Assembly: GCF_034190915.1 (NCBI RefSeq)
Contig: NW_026947503.1
Location: 23,084,532-23,148,531 of the forward strand
Direction: 5' to 3'
Length of the DNA: 64,000 nt
From: Cavia porcellus
Lineage: Eukaryota > Chordata > Mammalia > Rodentia > Caviidae
Shown: positions 48,951 through 60,175 of the stretch, one piece after another
Numbering within the stretch: position 1 is the first letter of the stretch
Layout: every line of letters begins with the position of its first letter
The notes under the pieces: generated by a model
Seen by the model: only the letters and a program-made list of their open reading frames with translations
Databases searched by the model: none
What the model was told of the DNA's origin: nothing
Program-made: the position numbers and the translations under genes

Positions 48951-50000
48951 AAAAATAGAATAAAGTAGACAAAATGCTATTATTAATTTTATTTTTAAAT
49001 GATCAGATTAAGTCATTATTTTATGTTAACATTGATGTAAATTTCTTAAAGCCACAGAGCTATTGTTGTCCAGAAACAAGATGTAAAACCAGTCCTTCTC
49101 ATTCTACACTTAGTCAGTCTTAATTTTCATCATCATTATGCTCTTACCTTGTATAAAATGAAACTAATTTTCATGAGAATACATATGAAATATTCACAAA
49201 TACTGTACAAACTTTGGTAACAGTATAAAGTATGCAATTTCAAAGATTCCTTTAAAAGATTTTTTCCACATTTTACTTTATTCAACTTGACCAGTAAATA
49301 TAAGACACTAAATTTTTTCAACAGCTACAACTTCTGTTACTCTGTTGTAAAAGAACAGATGTGTACCAGTGCACTCAGGAAAAAAAAAAAAAGGTTAACA
49401 GTCAATATGTATTTCTTTATAATTTTGAAATACCAGTTGGCTATTCTTGTAAATAAATATTTCCTTTGAGTAATATAACTTAGATAAGACAAGGAATAAA
49501 TACAGATCTATGGCTTAGACTGAATTGTTCATTATTCTGTTCCAAATTGAACCCACCACAGACTAACTTTGAAAAACTCAGTATTTTGTGTCTACATCCC
49601 AAATTTCTCGCTGTCTGCAGTGTTTACCACAATTAATTTAATTATTTTAACATTTGTCTCAGTATTATCAGACAGATTGAATGCTAATTTCTCTATCTGA
49701 TATCCATTTTTTAAATTTCAACTTTGATTCCAGACCTCTATTTCTACTTCATTGTCACTGTCAATTACTTCATCACAAAACCAGATTTACATTTTGTCAT
49801 CTGTGAATTTTATCAGATTATCTAATATGACCAGTACAATTTTGTGTTATATTTTATTTCTTTGTTTATTGTATGTTACATGTAAGGAGAAATCATGAAA
49901 CTTTTGTTAGAAATTTTAACTCGTGAAACTAGTGGTAACCTATTGATGGAAAAATGCAGCATAATTATAATTTTACCTTTTGATTTATTTGACTTGAAAA
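48951..50000. other. Unassigned AT-rich interval
   Basis: No gene or named repeat recognised. Confidence 0.5.
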
Positions 50001-50004
50001 AGAT

Positions 50005-50185
50005 AAATTTTGTAATCAGAATGCCAGTGTTCAAATTTCATTCCCACTACTTACTAGCTGTGTTCCTTGAGTTTAAGTTTTCTTGGCATAAAATGAAGGT
50101 AAACTAATAGCTAGCACAGAGTGCTTCTGTTAGCATTAAATGAGTTAATACTCATAAAATGTGTAAGTTCTATGGAACTATTTAT
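50005..50185 (-). mobile_element. MIR SINE, reverse
   Basis: Reversed MIR order: 'tgttcaaatttcattcccac' and 'ttactagctgtgttccttga' (core), 'cataaaatgaaggtaa', then 'attaaatgagttaatactca'. Confidence 0.75.
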
Positions 50186-50532
50186 TTTAAAAATATGTTC
50201 TTTAAATCAGGGATTTATACAAATCCCCAGTACTTCTAGGTTTACCTCTTTTGTTGTAAACTATGTAAATGAGTACAGCTGAAAAATACAATTTAAAGAA
50301 TTCTAATCCCATGAGGAAAAAAATTACATCTGCTGATCTCCACAACTGAGAAAGTAGCCATTAAAGATGTATAATATACTTACATCCTATCTGTAATCAA
50401 AATAATACTGAAGAGATATTCAAAGCCTATTCAAAATAAGTTTATGTCTGTTATGAAAATAATAATATATATCTGACAAAGATTGTATCATAAATATTTA
50501 AATTTGGTTTAAAGAATTTTCACTTAAGATTT

Positions 50533-50595
50533 CGAACTCATATTGCCTGCTTGCAAGGCAGATGCTTATGCCGCTGAGCTAAATCCTCAGCCCCC
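50533..50595 (-). mobile_element. Tailless ID SINE copy, truncated in the T-loop
   Basis: 63 bp. In sense it starts 'ggggctgaggatttagctca', keeps the anticodon arm ('ctgccttgcaagcag') and stops at 'gagttcg', where longer copies continue 'atccc...'. No A-tail or T-run is present. A near-perfect direct repeat, ttca(g)cttaagattt, lies at 50519-50532 and 50596-50610. Confidence 0.85.
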
Positions 50596-50610
50596 TTCAG
50601 CTTAAGATTT

Positions 50611-51635
50611 AAAGCTACAGTATTTTTCAAAAGCTCTTTAAATAGCTTATCTTTTAGTTAATGTCATATTTTAACTTGCAAAGGCTTAAACATTCTAAAT
50701 TTGAAAACTTTATAAGTAGTTCTAATTTTATAGAACTATAATTTTATTATAGTGAATAACAGATCAAGATGCAAATAAATTACACATGAATTATATGATA
50801 GGCCATATGAAATGAATTTATCACTACAGTCATATGATGCTCTCAGCTGCACTACATACAGTGGTCATAGCAGATTGGGACAAATCAAATAAAAAGAAAC
50901 ATACAGATTTCAGATAGCAGTTTGAGATTTTGCTAGGTTTTGGGAATTAAGCATACAATTTAACTCCCTTGTAGGGAAAAGATAAATAACTTGTTTGCTA
51001 CATAGCCTTTGGTGAACACTTTTTTTCTCTTTATTTTTTTTTTAAATTCTACTCCATTGTTACTTTGCTTTAAGTACTTCTTTTCTTTTTCTTTTTCTTT
51101 CTTGTTTTTTTTTAAAGAAATCTGCAGCCAGGGAAATTCTCTTGTCTAGGTAAATTATCTGATGATTTACTTTGACAGATTTCCCAGTTATTACCTTTCT
51201 TTTTAAAGATTTATGCTTTCACTAGAATATATTCCCAATTTATTATTTTGGTCAATTTTACCAGGGAACCAGAACAAGAAATATACAAACATTCATGCTT
51301 TATTACAAAAAGTTTTCTTGAGTTATAATTTTAAATATTATTTGTTTTATTGTTTTGTGTTCTTTATCTTCAAGAACTCTACTTACACATAAATTGGATC
51401 TTATTTGACTTCCTTGATTTCAAACACTGCTTCTTCATGTTATGATCATTTTCCTAGTATTTTTTCTCTTTTCTTATTGTTAATGAAACTTGCTCTACAT
51501 AGTTGCTTCATACTTTGTCATTACTTCTGATATAACTCTTTATCATTATTTTTTCTTTATTCAAGTAATATTCAAATTCCTCTCATATTTTGATTGTTTT
51601 ATAATTTTGAATCCAAATTACAGGTTTAAAGTGAC
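50611..51635. other. Unassigned AT-rich interval
   Basis: Pyrimidine-rich near 51020-51115. No gene or named repeat. Confidence 0.5.
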
Positions 51636-52497
51636 TTTTCTATCTTTATTTTATTTTATTTAAAGAAGAACAAAGCAAAACACAAAAATGGGAGAAATAA
51701 TACAGAATTTTTAAAAAATTAATGCTAAGAAATCACTAGTTGATAAATTACATATTGTCATCATAGAAATAGTTGTTCAAATAACAAAATTAAGCATAGA
51801 AAGTGGGCAGTCAAACAATGAGAGTGCAAATCATTCTGTTCAATGGTTCCAGAAAAAATTAGTAATGTGATTACCTATCTTACACACTTAAACATACATG
51901 CAGGTATGTCCTTTAGAGCACTTTCCTTCCTTTTTTTTTACAGTAGCTATCAAACATTTCAGAATCTATTACTCCTACAGTTTTTATTACTTTTTATACC
52001 AGAGAGATAATGTGATATTTATAAATAGAATTCTTATTTATTTCACTTATGAGGATAGTCTCCAGTTGCCTCCATTTACCTATAAAGGCCTCAAGACACT
52101 ATTTTTATAGCTGAATAATATTCCTTTGTATTTATCCTTTGTCTAAAGGTTTGCAGCTAAAATTCTTTCCCATTGTTTGGATTTTCTTTTAACTCTGTTG
52201 GTGATTTCTTTTCAAGTGCAGAAGACTTCAAGTGCTCCAAGACTTCTATTCTACCTACCTTGTATTCCAGGAGATTTAGTATTTCTGTTTTGATATTTAG
52301 ATCTTGGATCTATTTTTAGTTTAATTTAGTTCATAGTGATAGGCATGGGTCTAGTTTCAGTCTTTGGCATGTGAAGAGCCAGTTTTTCCAGTACCATTTA
52401 TTAAAGAGGCTATCCTTCTTCCAGTGAACATGTTTAGCCCTTTTGATTGGAAGTCATTTTCCTTTAAGGTCTAAATTACTTCACTCCATGCTCTTCT

Positions 52498-53130
52498 TCA
52501 CTTCATTGTTTGTGTTGAGAAGTCTGCTGTGGTTTTGATATGTTTTCTTTTATAAGTGATCTGTCTTTTCTCTCTAACAGCTTTTAATATTCTATTCTTA
52601 TATTGGATTTCTGGGATGGTGATTCTTATATGTCTGGGTGTAGTTTTATTTTGGTTATGGCTATTTGGAGTTCTATGTGCTTCACTAATCCGAATGTCAG
52701 TTTCCATTCTCATGTTTTGGAAATTTTCAGCTATTAGTGCTGTAAATAGTCTCTTGATATAATTTGTGTTGTCCCTTTCTTTTTCATTTATCCCTGTCAA
52801 TCTTACATTGTTTTTCTTTGCATCATCTTGCAGCTGTTGAATTGTTATTCCCTGAGTCCTTGTTATTTTTAAAAGATCTTTCCTTTCCTGTTGACTAGCT
52901 GAAATCTTGTCTTTGAGGTCTGAAATTCTATCTTCACTTTCACTGAGGTGATTTCGACAACTTTCAATGGAATTTTTTATTTCCTGTATATCTCTTTGAA
53001 TCTGCTTCATGTATTCTGTTTGTTTCTTATATTTTTCATCCTGGGGTTCTATCTTTTTGCTTTGTTCCTCTAATTTTTTAACTGTGTCTTCTTTAGATGT
53101 GTTTAGCATTTCTTTCATTACTTTTATCAT
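52498..53130 (-). pseudogene. L1 ORF1, 210 codons open, C-terminus missing
   Basis: The best-preserved protein frame in the window. In order: a charged coiled coil (residues about 1-75, 'MKQIQRDIQEIKNSIE' and 'LSESEDRISDLKDKIS'), then an RNA-recognition domain ('KNNVRLTGINEKE', 'ENFQNMRMETDIRISEAHRT'). The start of the C-terminal domain follows ('ITYKRKHIKTTADFST'). A usual L1 ORF1 protein is about 330-370 residues. Here the N-terminal part upstream of 53130 is out of frame, and the C-terminal end is cut by the insertion boundary at 52446. Its good state compared with neighbouring ORFs suggests a relatively recent source. Confidence 0.85.
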
Positions 53131-53229
53131 TTCTTCTTTTACCTGGAGATTTTTTCTAATTTGAATTCTCTTAAAGCTTGCCAGAGTTGCTTTTTTATTT
53201 CAGGTATTTCAGGTGTATGGCATATGTTT

Positions 53230-54048
53230 TCTTCTATGTACATGGCTCCTAGGTTTTCTTGGGAGGAGCTGGAGGTTTGAGATTGCATTTTTGACTTTCA
53301 TCTTGTCATTTTTCTACATTTCCGTGTTTCAAGTGATGTTCCAACGCTTTCCATGAGTGTGTTGGAAATCGCCTTTATGCCCTCAGCTCCAGACTGAATG
53401 AAGGTTGCTGAGCATGGTCCAGTCAGGCCCACAGGACCTCCTGTGCCACCTCTGGTGTTCCAGGAAGCTGGCCAGGCTCCTAACCTCTGTGAGTGATGGT
53501 CCAAAGCTCTCCCTGGACTAGCACTGATGCACTGGGACTTACCTCATGTACCCTCAGCTCCCCTGATTGAAGAAGGTCACTGGGCATGGTCTAGTCCAGC
53601 CCGTGAAACCTCCCAAGCCTAGTCTAGTGTGGCTGGAAGCTTGAGGCACTTAACCACTGTAATTGATGATCTTAAACTTTCCCCATGCCATGCCAGCATG
53701 CTGGAACTCAACTCGTGCAATCCTAGTTCCCCAGATTGAAAGAAGGTCACTAGATGTGGCCCAGCTAGGCCTGAGAAACCTGCAGAGCCCAGTCTAGTGT
53801 GGCTGGAAGCTGCACAGGTCCTTAACCACTGGGAGAAATGATCTTAAACTCTCTCAGGGCCCATACTGGTGTGCTGGAACTCACCTCACACAGCCCCAGT
53901 TCCTCGGATTGAAAGGTCACTGAGTGTGGCCCAGCTAGGCCTGAGAAACCTGCAGAGCCCAGTCTACTATGGCTAGAAGCTGGGTGGGTCCTTTATCCTT
54001 GGGAGTTACAATCTTAAACTCTCCCCAGGCCTGCACCTGCATGCTCAG
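53230..54048 (-). promoter_or_regulatory. L1 5'UTR tandem monomers, long type (about 170 bp)
   Basis: The mark 'gattgaa...ggtcact' occurs near 53393 (variant), 53565, 53734 and 53907, giving spacings of 171, 169 and 173 bp. Two of the units share 'cagctaggcctgagaaacct' and 'gcagagcccagtct' almost unchanged. Presumed promoter of the source L1. Confidence 0.85.
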
Positions 54049-54054
54049 TTTTTT

Positions 54055-54181
54055 TTGTTGTTGTTGTTCTTTTTTTTTTTTTTTTTTTTTTTTGATTTGT
54101 TTTTGTCATACCAGGGATCGAACTCATGATCTATGCTTGGCAGGCAAGTGCTTATGCTACTGAGCTAAATCCCCAGCCCCA
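54055..54181 (-). mobile_element. ID-type SINE at the 5' end of the chimeric insertion
   Basis: Reversed ID: a T-rich tail with a (TTG)n portion (54051-54093), then a body from 'ataccagggatcgaactcat' to 'ctaaatccccagcccc'. Its head coincides with the boundary of the larger insertion. Its own tail side shows no convincing separate target-site duplication (only cagttt is shared). Confidence 0.9.
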
Positions 54182-54314
54182 GTTTAGCCCTTTTGTCAAA
54201 CATCAGGTGGCTGAGTGTCTTTATAGTTGTGTTTGCATCTTCTAATCTGTTCCACTGATCGTCAGGTGTATTTCTTTGCAAATATCATGGTGAATTTTTT
54301 TTTTAGAGAAAGCA

Positions 54315-55325
54315 ATCTTTTTTTTTTTATTTAAGGAGAAAAGAAAAAAAGTGAAAGGGTACAAGTTATACAGATTTACAGAAGAAAAAAATGAACAGTA
54401 GGAAATCACTAGTTAATGGATTACATATTGCCATCTTAAAAATAATTGTTCAAGTCACAAAATTAAAGCTTGTAGAGTAGACATTCCAACAATGATACTG
54501 CAAACAGTTCTGTTCAATGATCCAATAAAACTCTGTGATATCATTTTCTATCTTATACACTTAAATATACATGCAGTTATATAGTTTAGAGCACTTTCTT
54601 TTCCTCTCTTTTGTACAATGACTATTACACATTTTGGGTTTCATTGCTCCCACGGTTCTTATTGCTTTTTTGGAAGAGAGTAAAACCAAATGAGACATAA
54701 CAGGACAGAATCGGTCAAGTCAAAAGGGTGGACATAATAGATAATATAAAAACATAATACAAGGTGATCATCAATGGTTACCATAATGCCTCCCGCTATC
54801 TCTAATAGAATTGCCTCTATCATTAGTTATAATACAATTGAACAAAATAGTAAAGAACAAAACCGACAAAACCAAAACATTGGAGACATTGTAGGTCTTC
54901 AAAAGTAGATAAAAGTCAACGAGAATGGGCGTTATAATGAATCTCATTATCTTCTCAGCTGATGCCTAAACTTTCGAGCCTGATACTATCCATCAAAACA
55001 GAATAGGGGAACATCAGTCAAAAACAAGATGGTGAGAGTAATACAGGGCTTCAAATCGAGATAATAGAAAGTCAAAGTGGGTTACTATATTATATGCTGC
55101 TATTTTTTTCCCTTTAATTAAACGGATAAAAATTAAAAAGTAAATAATGGAGTGGAGATTGAGAAAAAAGAGGGCATAACAGCAAAACAGCCCAGATCAA
55201 AACATAACCATTTAAGCAGAATAGTGTTTCACCACCAGATAATTCCGACCTAAAAGTAGTTACCATATTGACTCTTTCCTTGAAGTCCTTGAGTACCACT
55301 TCATATACTGTAGCATTCAGTATAT
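54315..55325 (-). other. L1 3'UTR with repeated modules
   Basis: Module cores lie near 54803 (taatagaattgcctctat), 54954 (ctcagctgatgcct) and 55282 (gaagtccttgagtacc). The first spacing is 151 bp; the next is about twice that. The distal 350 bp duplicate 51640-51990. Confidence 0.55.
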
Positions 55326-55334
55326 CAAAACAAT

Positions 55335-58055
55335 GCTTTGTACTATAGTTTCAAGTCAGGAATTGAGAGGCCTTCTGTCTTACCTTTTTGCCCAGAAGCA
55401 CCTTAGCTGTTCTAGGTTTATTCTGTTTCCCAATGAATTTTAAGAGTGTTTTCTCTAGATCTGTATGATATGTTAATGGTATTTTGATTAGGATTGCATT
55501 AAATATGTATAAACATTTGGGAATATGACCATTTTTACAATGTTAGTTCTTCCTAGCCAAGAGCAAGGAATATTCTTACATTTTCTAATAATGCCTTCAA
55601 TCTCCTGTTTATCATAGTATAAACATTCTTGGTTAGAGTGATTGCTAAGTATTTCATTTTTTAAGTGCTATTGTGAAGGGCAATATTTCCATAATTTCTC
55701 TCTTAGTGAGTTTTCTGTTTGTGTACAGGAATGCTATTGATTTTTGAATGTTGACTTTGTATCCAGCTTCACTACTGAGTTTGTTTATTGCCCCTAGCCA
55801 TCTTTTAATGGAGTTTTGGGGTCTTTTATATAGTATCATGCCATTGCAAATAGTGATAATTTAACTTCTTCTTTTCCTGTCTTTATTCCTTTTATATCTC
55901 TCTCTTGTCTGATTGCTCTGGCTAATATTTCCAGAACTATAGGAGTACAAATAATGGACATCCTTGTATTGTTCCTGATTGTAGAGTGAAAGCTTTCAGT
56001 TTTGGTCTATTTAGTATAATGTTGGCTGTTGTTTTGTCATAGATGGCCTTTATAAGATTGAAATAGGTACAATATATTCTAAATTTTGAAAGTTTTTTTA
56101 ACATGAACAAGTGTTGGACTTTATCATAACTCTTTTCTGCATTTATTGAGATAATCCATGTGGTGTTTTTTTTTTTTTTGGCTTTGTTGATGTGGTAGAT
56201 TACATTTATTGATTTTCATATGTTAAACCATCTGTGCATTCCTGGAATGAATCCCACTTGATTGTGTTGTATAATCTTCTTGATGATTTGCTGCATTCTA
56301 TTTGCCAGTATTTTATTGAGAATCCTTGCATTAATGTTAGTGAGATTGGCCTGTTCTCCTTTTTGGTTAGATCTTTCTCTGATTTTGGTATCAGAGTAAT
56401 ATTTGCCTCCTGCAATGATTTAGGGAGGATTGCTTCCCTTTCAATTTTGTTGACAAGTTTAAGGAGTATTGGCATCAAATTTTCTCTAAATTTGTTGTAG
56501 AATTCAGAATCCCATCAGTACCTTGGCTTTTCTTTGTCAGTAAGTTTTTTTTAATCATATTTTCAATTTCAGTAGCTGATATTGGGTTGTTCAAAATTGC
56601 TATATCTTCTTTGTTGAGCTTTAGTGGTTTATATGTTTCTAGAAATCTGTCCATTTCCTCTGTATTTTTCATCCTATGTGAGTAGAAGTTTTCAAAGTAG
56701 ATATTCATGATCTTTTGAATTTCCATGGGATCTGTAATAATTTCCCCCTTTTCAGTCCTTATTGTGTGAATTTGGATTTTTTCTTTCTTTTTCTAGATAA
56801 GGTTGGCTAGACATTTATCAATTTTGTTTATTCTCTCAAAAAAACAGATTTTTGATTCATTAACTCTTTACATTCCTTAATTTCAATTGCATTAATTTCT
56901 GCTCTGATCTTGACAATTTCCTCTCTTCTATGAGCTTTGGGTTAAACTTCCTCTTCCTTTTCTAGAAGCTTGAGATGTAGCATTACATTGTTTATTTGTG
57001 CTCATTCTATTTACTTGATATGAAAATTTATTGTAGGGGCTGGGGATTTAGCTCAGCGGCATAAGCACCTGCTTGGAAGCAGACAGTCATGAGTTTGATC
57101 CCCGGTACCAATAAAAAGACAAAAAAAAATTTATTATCATATATTTTCCTGTGAGGACTGCTTTCATTGCATTCCACAGATTACAGTGTTTCCATATTTT
57201 CAGTGAGTTATAAATATTGTTTTATTTCTTCTTTAATTTCATCTGTAACACACTGGTTATTCAGAAGGTTTTTATTTAATTTCCATGTATTTAAGCAGGT
57301 TTTGCAATTTCTTTTGCAATTAATTTTCAATTTTAGTGCACAATGCTCAGATAATATTCATGGGATAATTCCAATACCTTTGCATTTACTTAAGAATGTT
57401 TTATGGTCTTATTTTATGGTTTTATTATATGGTCTATCTTGAAGAATGTCTCAAGTGCAGCTGAAAAGAATGTATATTCTGATGTGATTGGGAGGAATAC
57501 TCTACTAAGTCCATTTGCTCACTGGTATGATTCAGTTCTATTATTTCTTTGCCCAGTTTTTGTCTAGTTGATCTATCCCTGTGTGACAATGGGGTTTTAA
57601 GGACCCCTGTTATAATTGTGTCCTTGTGTATTTAGTTTTTCATGTCCATTAGTATTTGTCTTATATAGTTGGGTGCTCCTGTATTTGGTGAATATATAAT
57701 TATTGTTAGTTCTTCCTCTTGAATTTTTCCACTAACAAGCATGTAGTGATCTTCTTTATCTCTTTAATCATTTTATCCATTTTAGGTTTGAAGTTCATAT
57801 TGTCTGCAAACCGAATAGTCACACTTGCTTTTTTCTGGGTTCCTGTTGCAGGGAATATTGTTTTCCATCCGTTGACTTTTAATCTTTCAGTTTTCTTTTG
57901 AGTTAGATGTCTTTCTTTTATACAGAATATTGTGGGATACTGTTTCTTGATCCTTATGTCAACCTATTTCTTTTGATAGGTGAATTGAGTCCATTTACAT
58001 TTATAGATATAACTGATATATACTGGTTTGACTTTGCCATGTTATGTTCCCATTG
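55335..58055 (-). pseudogene. L1 ORF2, broken, C-terminal end deleted
   Basis: In sense it begins near 58055 with the endonuclease start ('QYISVISINVNGLNSPIKRN' at about 58021-57962). Open pieces further on include 56726-56475 (MEIQKIMNIYFENFYSHRMK), 56478-56206 ([20 protein letters not shown], reverse-transcriptase region), and 55839-55654 (distal reverse-transcriptase region, 'SEAGYKVNIQKSIAFLYTNR'). It stops at 55335 where 3'UTR sequence follows directly, so the cysteine-rich C-terminal end is gone. Many frame breaks. Confidence 0.8.
57036..57125 (+). mobile_element. ID-type SINE inserted in L1, with target-site duplication
   Basis: Full ID body from 'ggggctggggatttagctca' to 'gatccccggtaccaataaaa' plus an A-tail. 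Flanked by aaaatttatt at 57023-57032 and 57126-57135. Younger than the host L1. Confidence 0.93.
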
Positions 58056-58089
58056 TTTATTTCCTGTTTTTCTCCCTTGTTTAATTGCT

Positions 58090-59100
58090 TGTCCTGCCTG
58101 GTGACTTCTTTCTGTTGTTGTTCTTGAGATTCTGATCATTTTTATCTCTATGTAGTATGTCTTTCAACATTCTTTCTAGAGTTGATTTGGTGGACATAAA
58201 TTTCTTCAGTTTTTCTTTGTCATGGAAGTATCTAATTCTTCCATTAAATTTGAAAGAAAGTTTTCCTCGATACATCAACCTGGGTTGAGAGTTGTTTTGT
58301 TTCAGGACTTAAAACACTTCACACCAAGTTCATCTGGACTTGAGGGTCTGTGATGAAAAGTCTGCCATGCTTCTAGTGTGTTTTCCTTGATAGGTGAGTT
58401 GTGTCTTTTCTTAATGGCTTTTAGTATTCTGTTTTTATGTTGTATGTCTGGGATCTTAATTATTACATGCCTGGTTATAGATTTATGTTGATTGTGACTA
58501 TTTGGCATTCTACATATCTCACTTATCTGCATATCAGATCTTTCCCCTTGTTTGGGAATTTTTTTGCTATTACTTCTGTGAATAGTTTACCTATGTAATT
58601 TGTGTTGATGACTGCATCTTCACAGATGCCTATTAACTTATATTGTTTCTCTTGGCATCATCTTGAAGCTGCTGTGTTGTCATTTCATGCTGCTTTGTTA
58701 TATTTAAAAGATCTATCATTTCATGATTGCTAATTGCAATCGTTCTTAAGGTCTGAAATTCTATCCTCAGTTTCATTTAAACAGTTTCTCCAGCTTTCAA
58801 TAGAATTTTGTGTTTCTTGGATATCTCTTTGAGTTTGCTTCATGGATTCTGCTTGTTTTCTGTATTGTCATTCAAGGTTTCAATCAGCTTCCCATGCTAT
58901 TGTATAGTTATCTATTTTTTCTCCCAGCTGTACTTAGCAACTACTTTACTAAGGTTGTTACTTTTCTCTTCACATTGGAAATTACTTCTAATTTGATTTC
59001 TTCTATAGCCTCATGGATTTGTCTTTTTATTTTATTTGCTATCTTTTCAGAATTTCTGGTGTGTGACTTTTAAAGTCCTCTATTTCAATGTCTCCTTTAC
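58090..59100 (-). pseudogene. L1 ORF1, decayed
   Basis: Nucleotide landmarks are in order: a coiled-coil part (58850-58740), an RNA-recognition part, and a C-terminal part. The open piece 58532-58302 includes 'HNQHKSITRHVIIKIPDIQ' and 'NRILKAIKKRHNSPIK'. The piece 58278-58081 includes 'FNGRIRYFHDKEKLKKFMST', the conserved C-terminal motif. Frames are broken between these. Confidence 0.7.
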
Positions 59101-59848
59101 TTGCTCCTGATGAACTAGAATTCTGAAATTAGATTTTCCTTTTTCATTTTGTCATTTTCACCTTTCAGGCTAATTGTTTGTCTTTCAGTCCCACTAGTCT
59201 CACCTCTCAGGAGTGTGTGTCTTGAGGTCCTAGTGTATGGTTGATGTTTGTCCAACTGCTGGGTGCTGCAATCAAAAGGTGGGCGAGCCACCTGAATTCC
59301 TCCTGCTGGGCCTGTTGAGTGAGTCCTATATTCTTGATAGGCAGACAAACCTAGGAGTATTGAAGTAAATCATCCCTTAGTTCCTGCTGTTACTATATCT
59401 TCAGGTTGTTCCAGGTCACCAGATTTCCCTGTCTATAGTGTTTGTCTTGATTGGGGCCCTACTGTATCACTGGGTGACTCATAAGCCCCTCTGATTTTCT
59501 CCAGGCTGGGGGAGGCCTTATTGGCACTCTCCTCAACCTACTTGATTTTCTCTGTGTGGAGGAAGGGCTCACCTACACTCTTTCCAAGCTCACCAACGTT
59601 CTACTCTTGGAGGGCGCTTTGCTGTTGCTCCTGTTTACCCCCTGAAGGTGTTCCTATTTTAGGGTCAAACTCACCACACTGATGGAAGCCTGCTGAGGTT
59701 TTCTGTTTGGATAAGGGGTTATTGATTCTCACATCTATACAGCATGGTTAATCCACTGCAGTCCAATATTCTGGGGCGTGTAGTGGGAGCCAAAGATCAA
59801 CAGCAACTCTAGGTCCAAAAGGTGGAGAGTTGCAGAGAGCAATGGCAG

Positions 59849-60175
59849 GACAGCAGGAGCATGGCAGAGGCCAACTTGGCCTGGCTTTGTGCACTTCTGG
59901 AGGTCCTATGTCCCACAGTGGACGGCAAGATGGCAGAGGTTTGGAAGGAACAGGCTCAGGGGGTCCAACGTTCTAAGGTCGCTGCTGGTCCTGGGTCCCA
60001 CAGCAGAAGGCACTGTGTAGGGATGCCAAAGGGGCAGACTTGGGGACCTGGCGTTGCATGCTGCTGCTGGTCCAGGGTCCCTTGGCGGATGGCAGGATGG
60101 CAGGGGTGTGGAAGGAGTGGGCTTGGGGGATCCAGCCTTGCATGCCACTGATATTCCTGGGTCCTGCCAACTTTT
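59849..60175 (-). promoter_or_regulatory. L1 5'UTR tandem monomers, short type (about 75-90 bp)
   Basis: Related units begin near 59849, 59921, 60010 and 60087, each with a 'ggcag...tgg...gg' part and a 'gctggtcc...gggtccc' part. GC-rich. Different in length and sequence from the 165-183-bp monomers at 40.9 and 53.2 kb. Confidence 0.6.

Larger units (their letters stand above)
52445..54181 (-). mobile_element. Chimeric insertion: ID SINE + L1 monomers + truncated ORF1
   Basis: In minus-strand sense the insert reads: ID SINE head (54181), SINE A-tail, L1 5'UTR monomers (54048 to about 53230), and ORF1 (about 53200 to 52446). It stops inside the ORF1 C-terminal part at 'acttccaatc', without poly(A). 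It is flanked by a perfect direct repeat, gtttagcccttttg, at 52432-52445 and 54182-54195, and this sequence occurs once in the uninterrupted host L1. The copy is therefore one insertion event by ordinary target priming, or a composite resulting from it. Confidence 0.75.
51640..54310 (-). mobile_element. L1 3' part (reverse), interrupted by a later insertion
   Basis: The distal 3'UTR at 51640-51990 is directly repeated at 54315-54665 in the next L1. It then passes into ORF2 C-terminal sequence (52010-52444), with a gap near 52137. The element is split at 52444. It resumes at 54182 with the same 'gtttagcccttttg' and runs on to about 54295, with the L1 sequence exactly continuous across the interruption. 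Confidence 0.8.
54315..60175 (-). mobile_element. Nearly full-length L1 with internal deletion, reverse
   Basis: In sense: 5'UTR with short monomers (60175-59110), ORF1 (about 59100-58090), ORF2 (about 58055-55335) and 3'UTR (55325-54315). Relative to the 35-41 kb L1, the last 1.1 kb or so of ORF2 is missing at the 55330 junction. A SINE is inserted at 57036. Lies head to tail with the L1 at 51.6-54.3 kb. Confidence 0.8.

Noticed and set aside
59822..60151. 109-codon plus-strand open frame
   Set aside because: GC-rich antisense of the short L1 monomers. Length is explained by low stop density.
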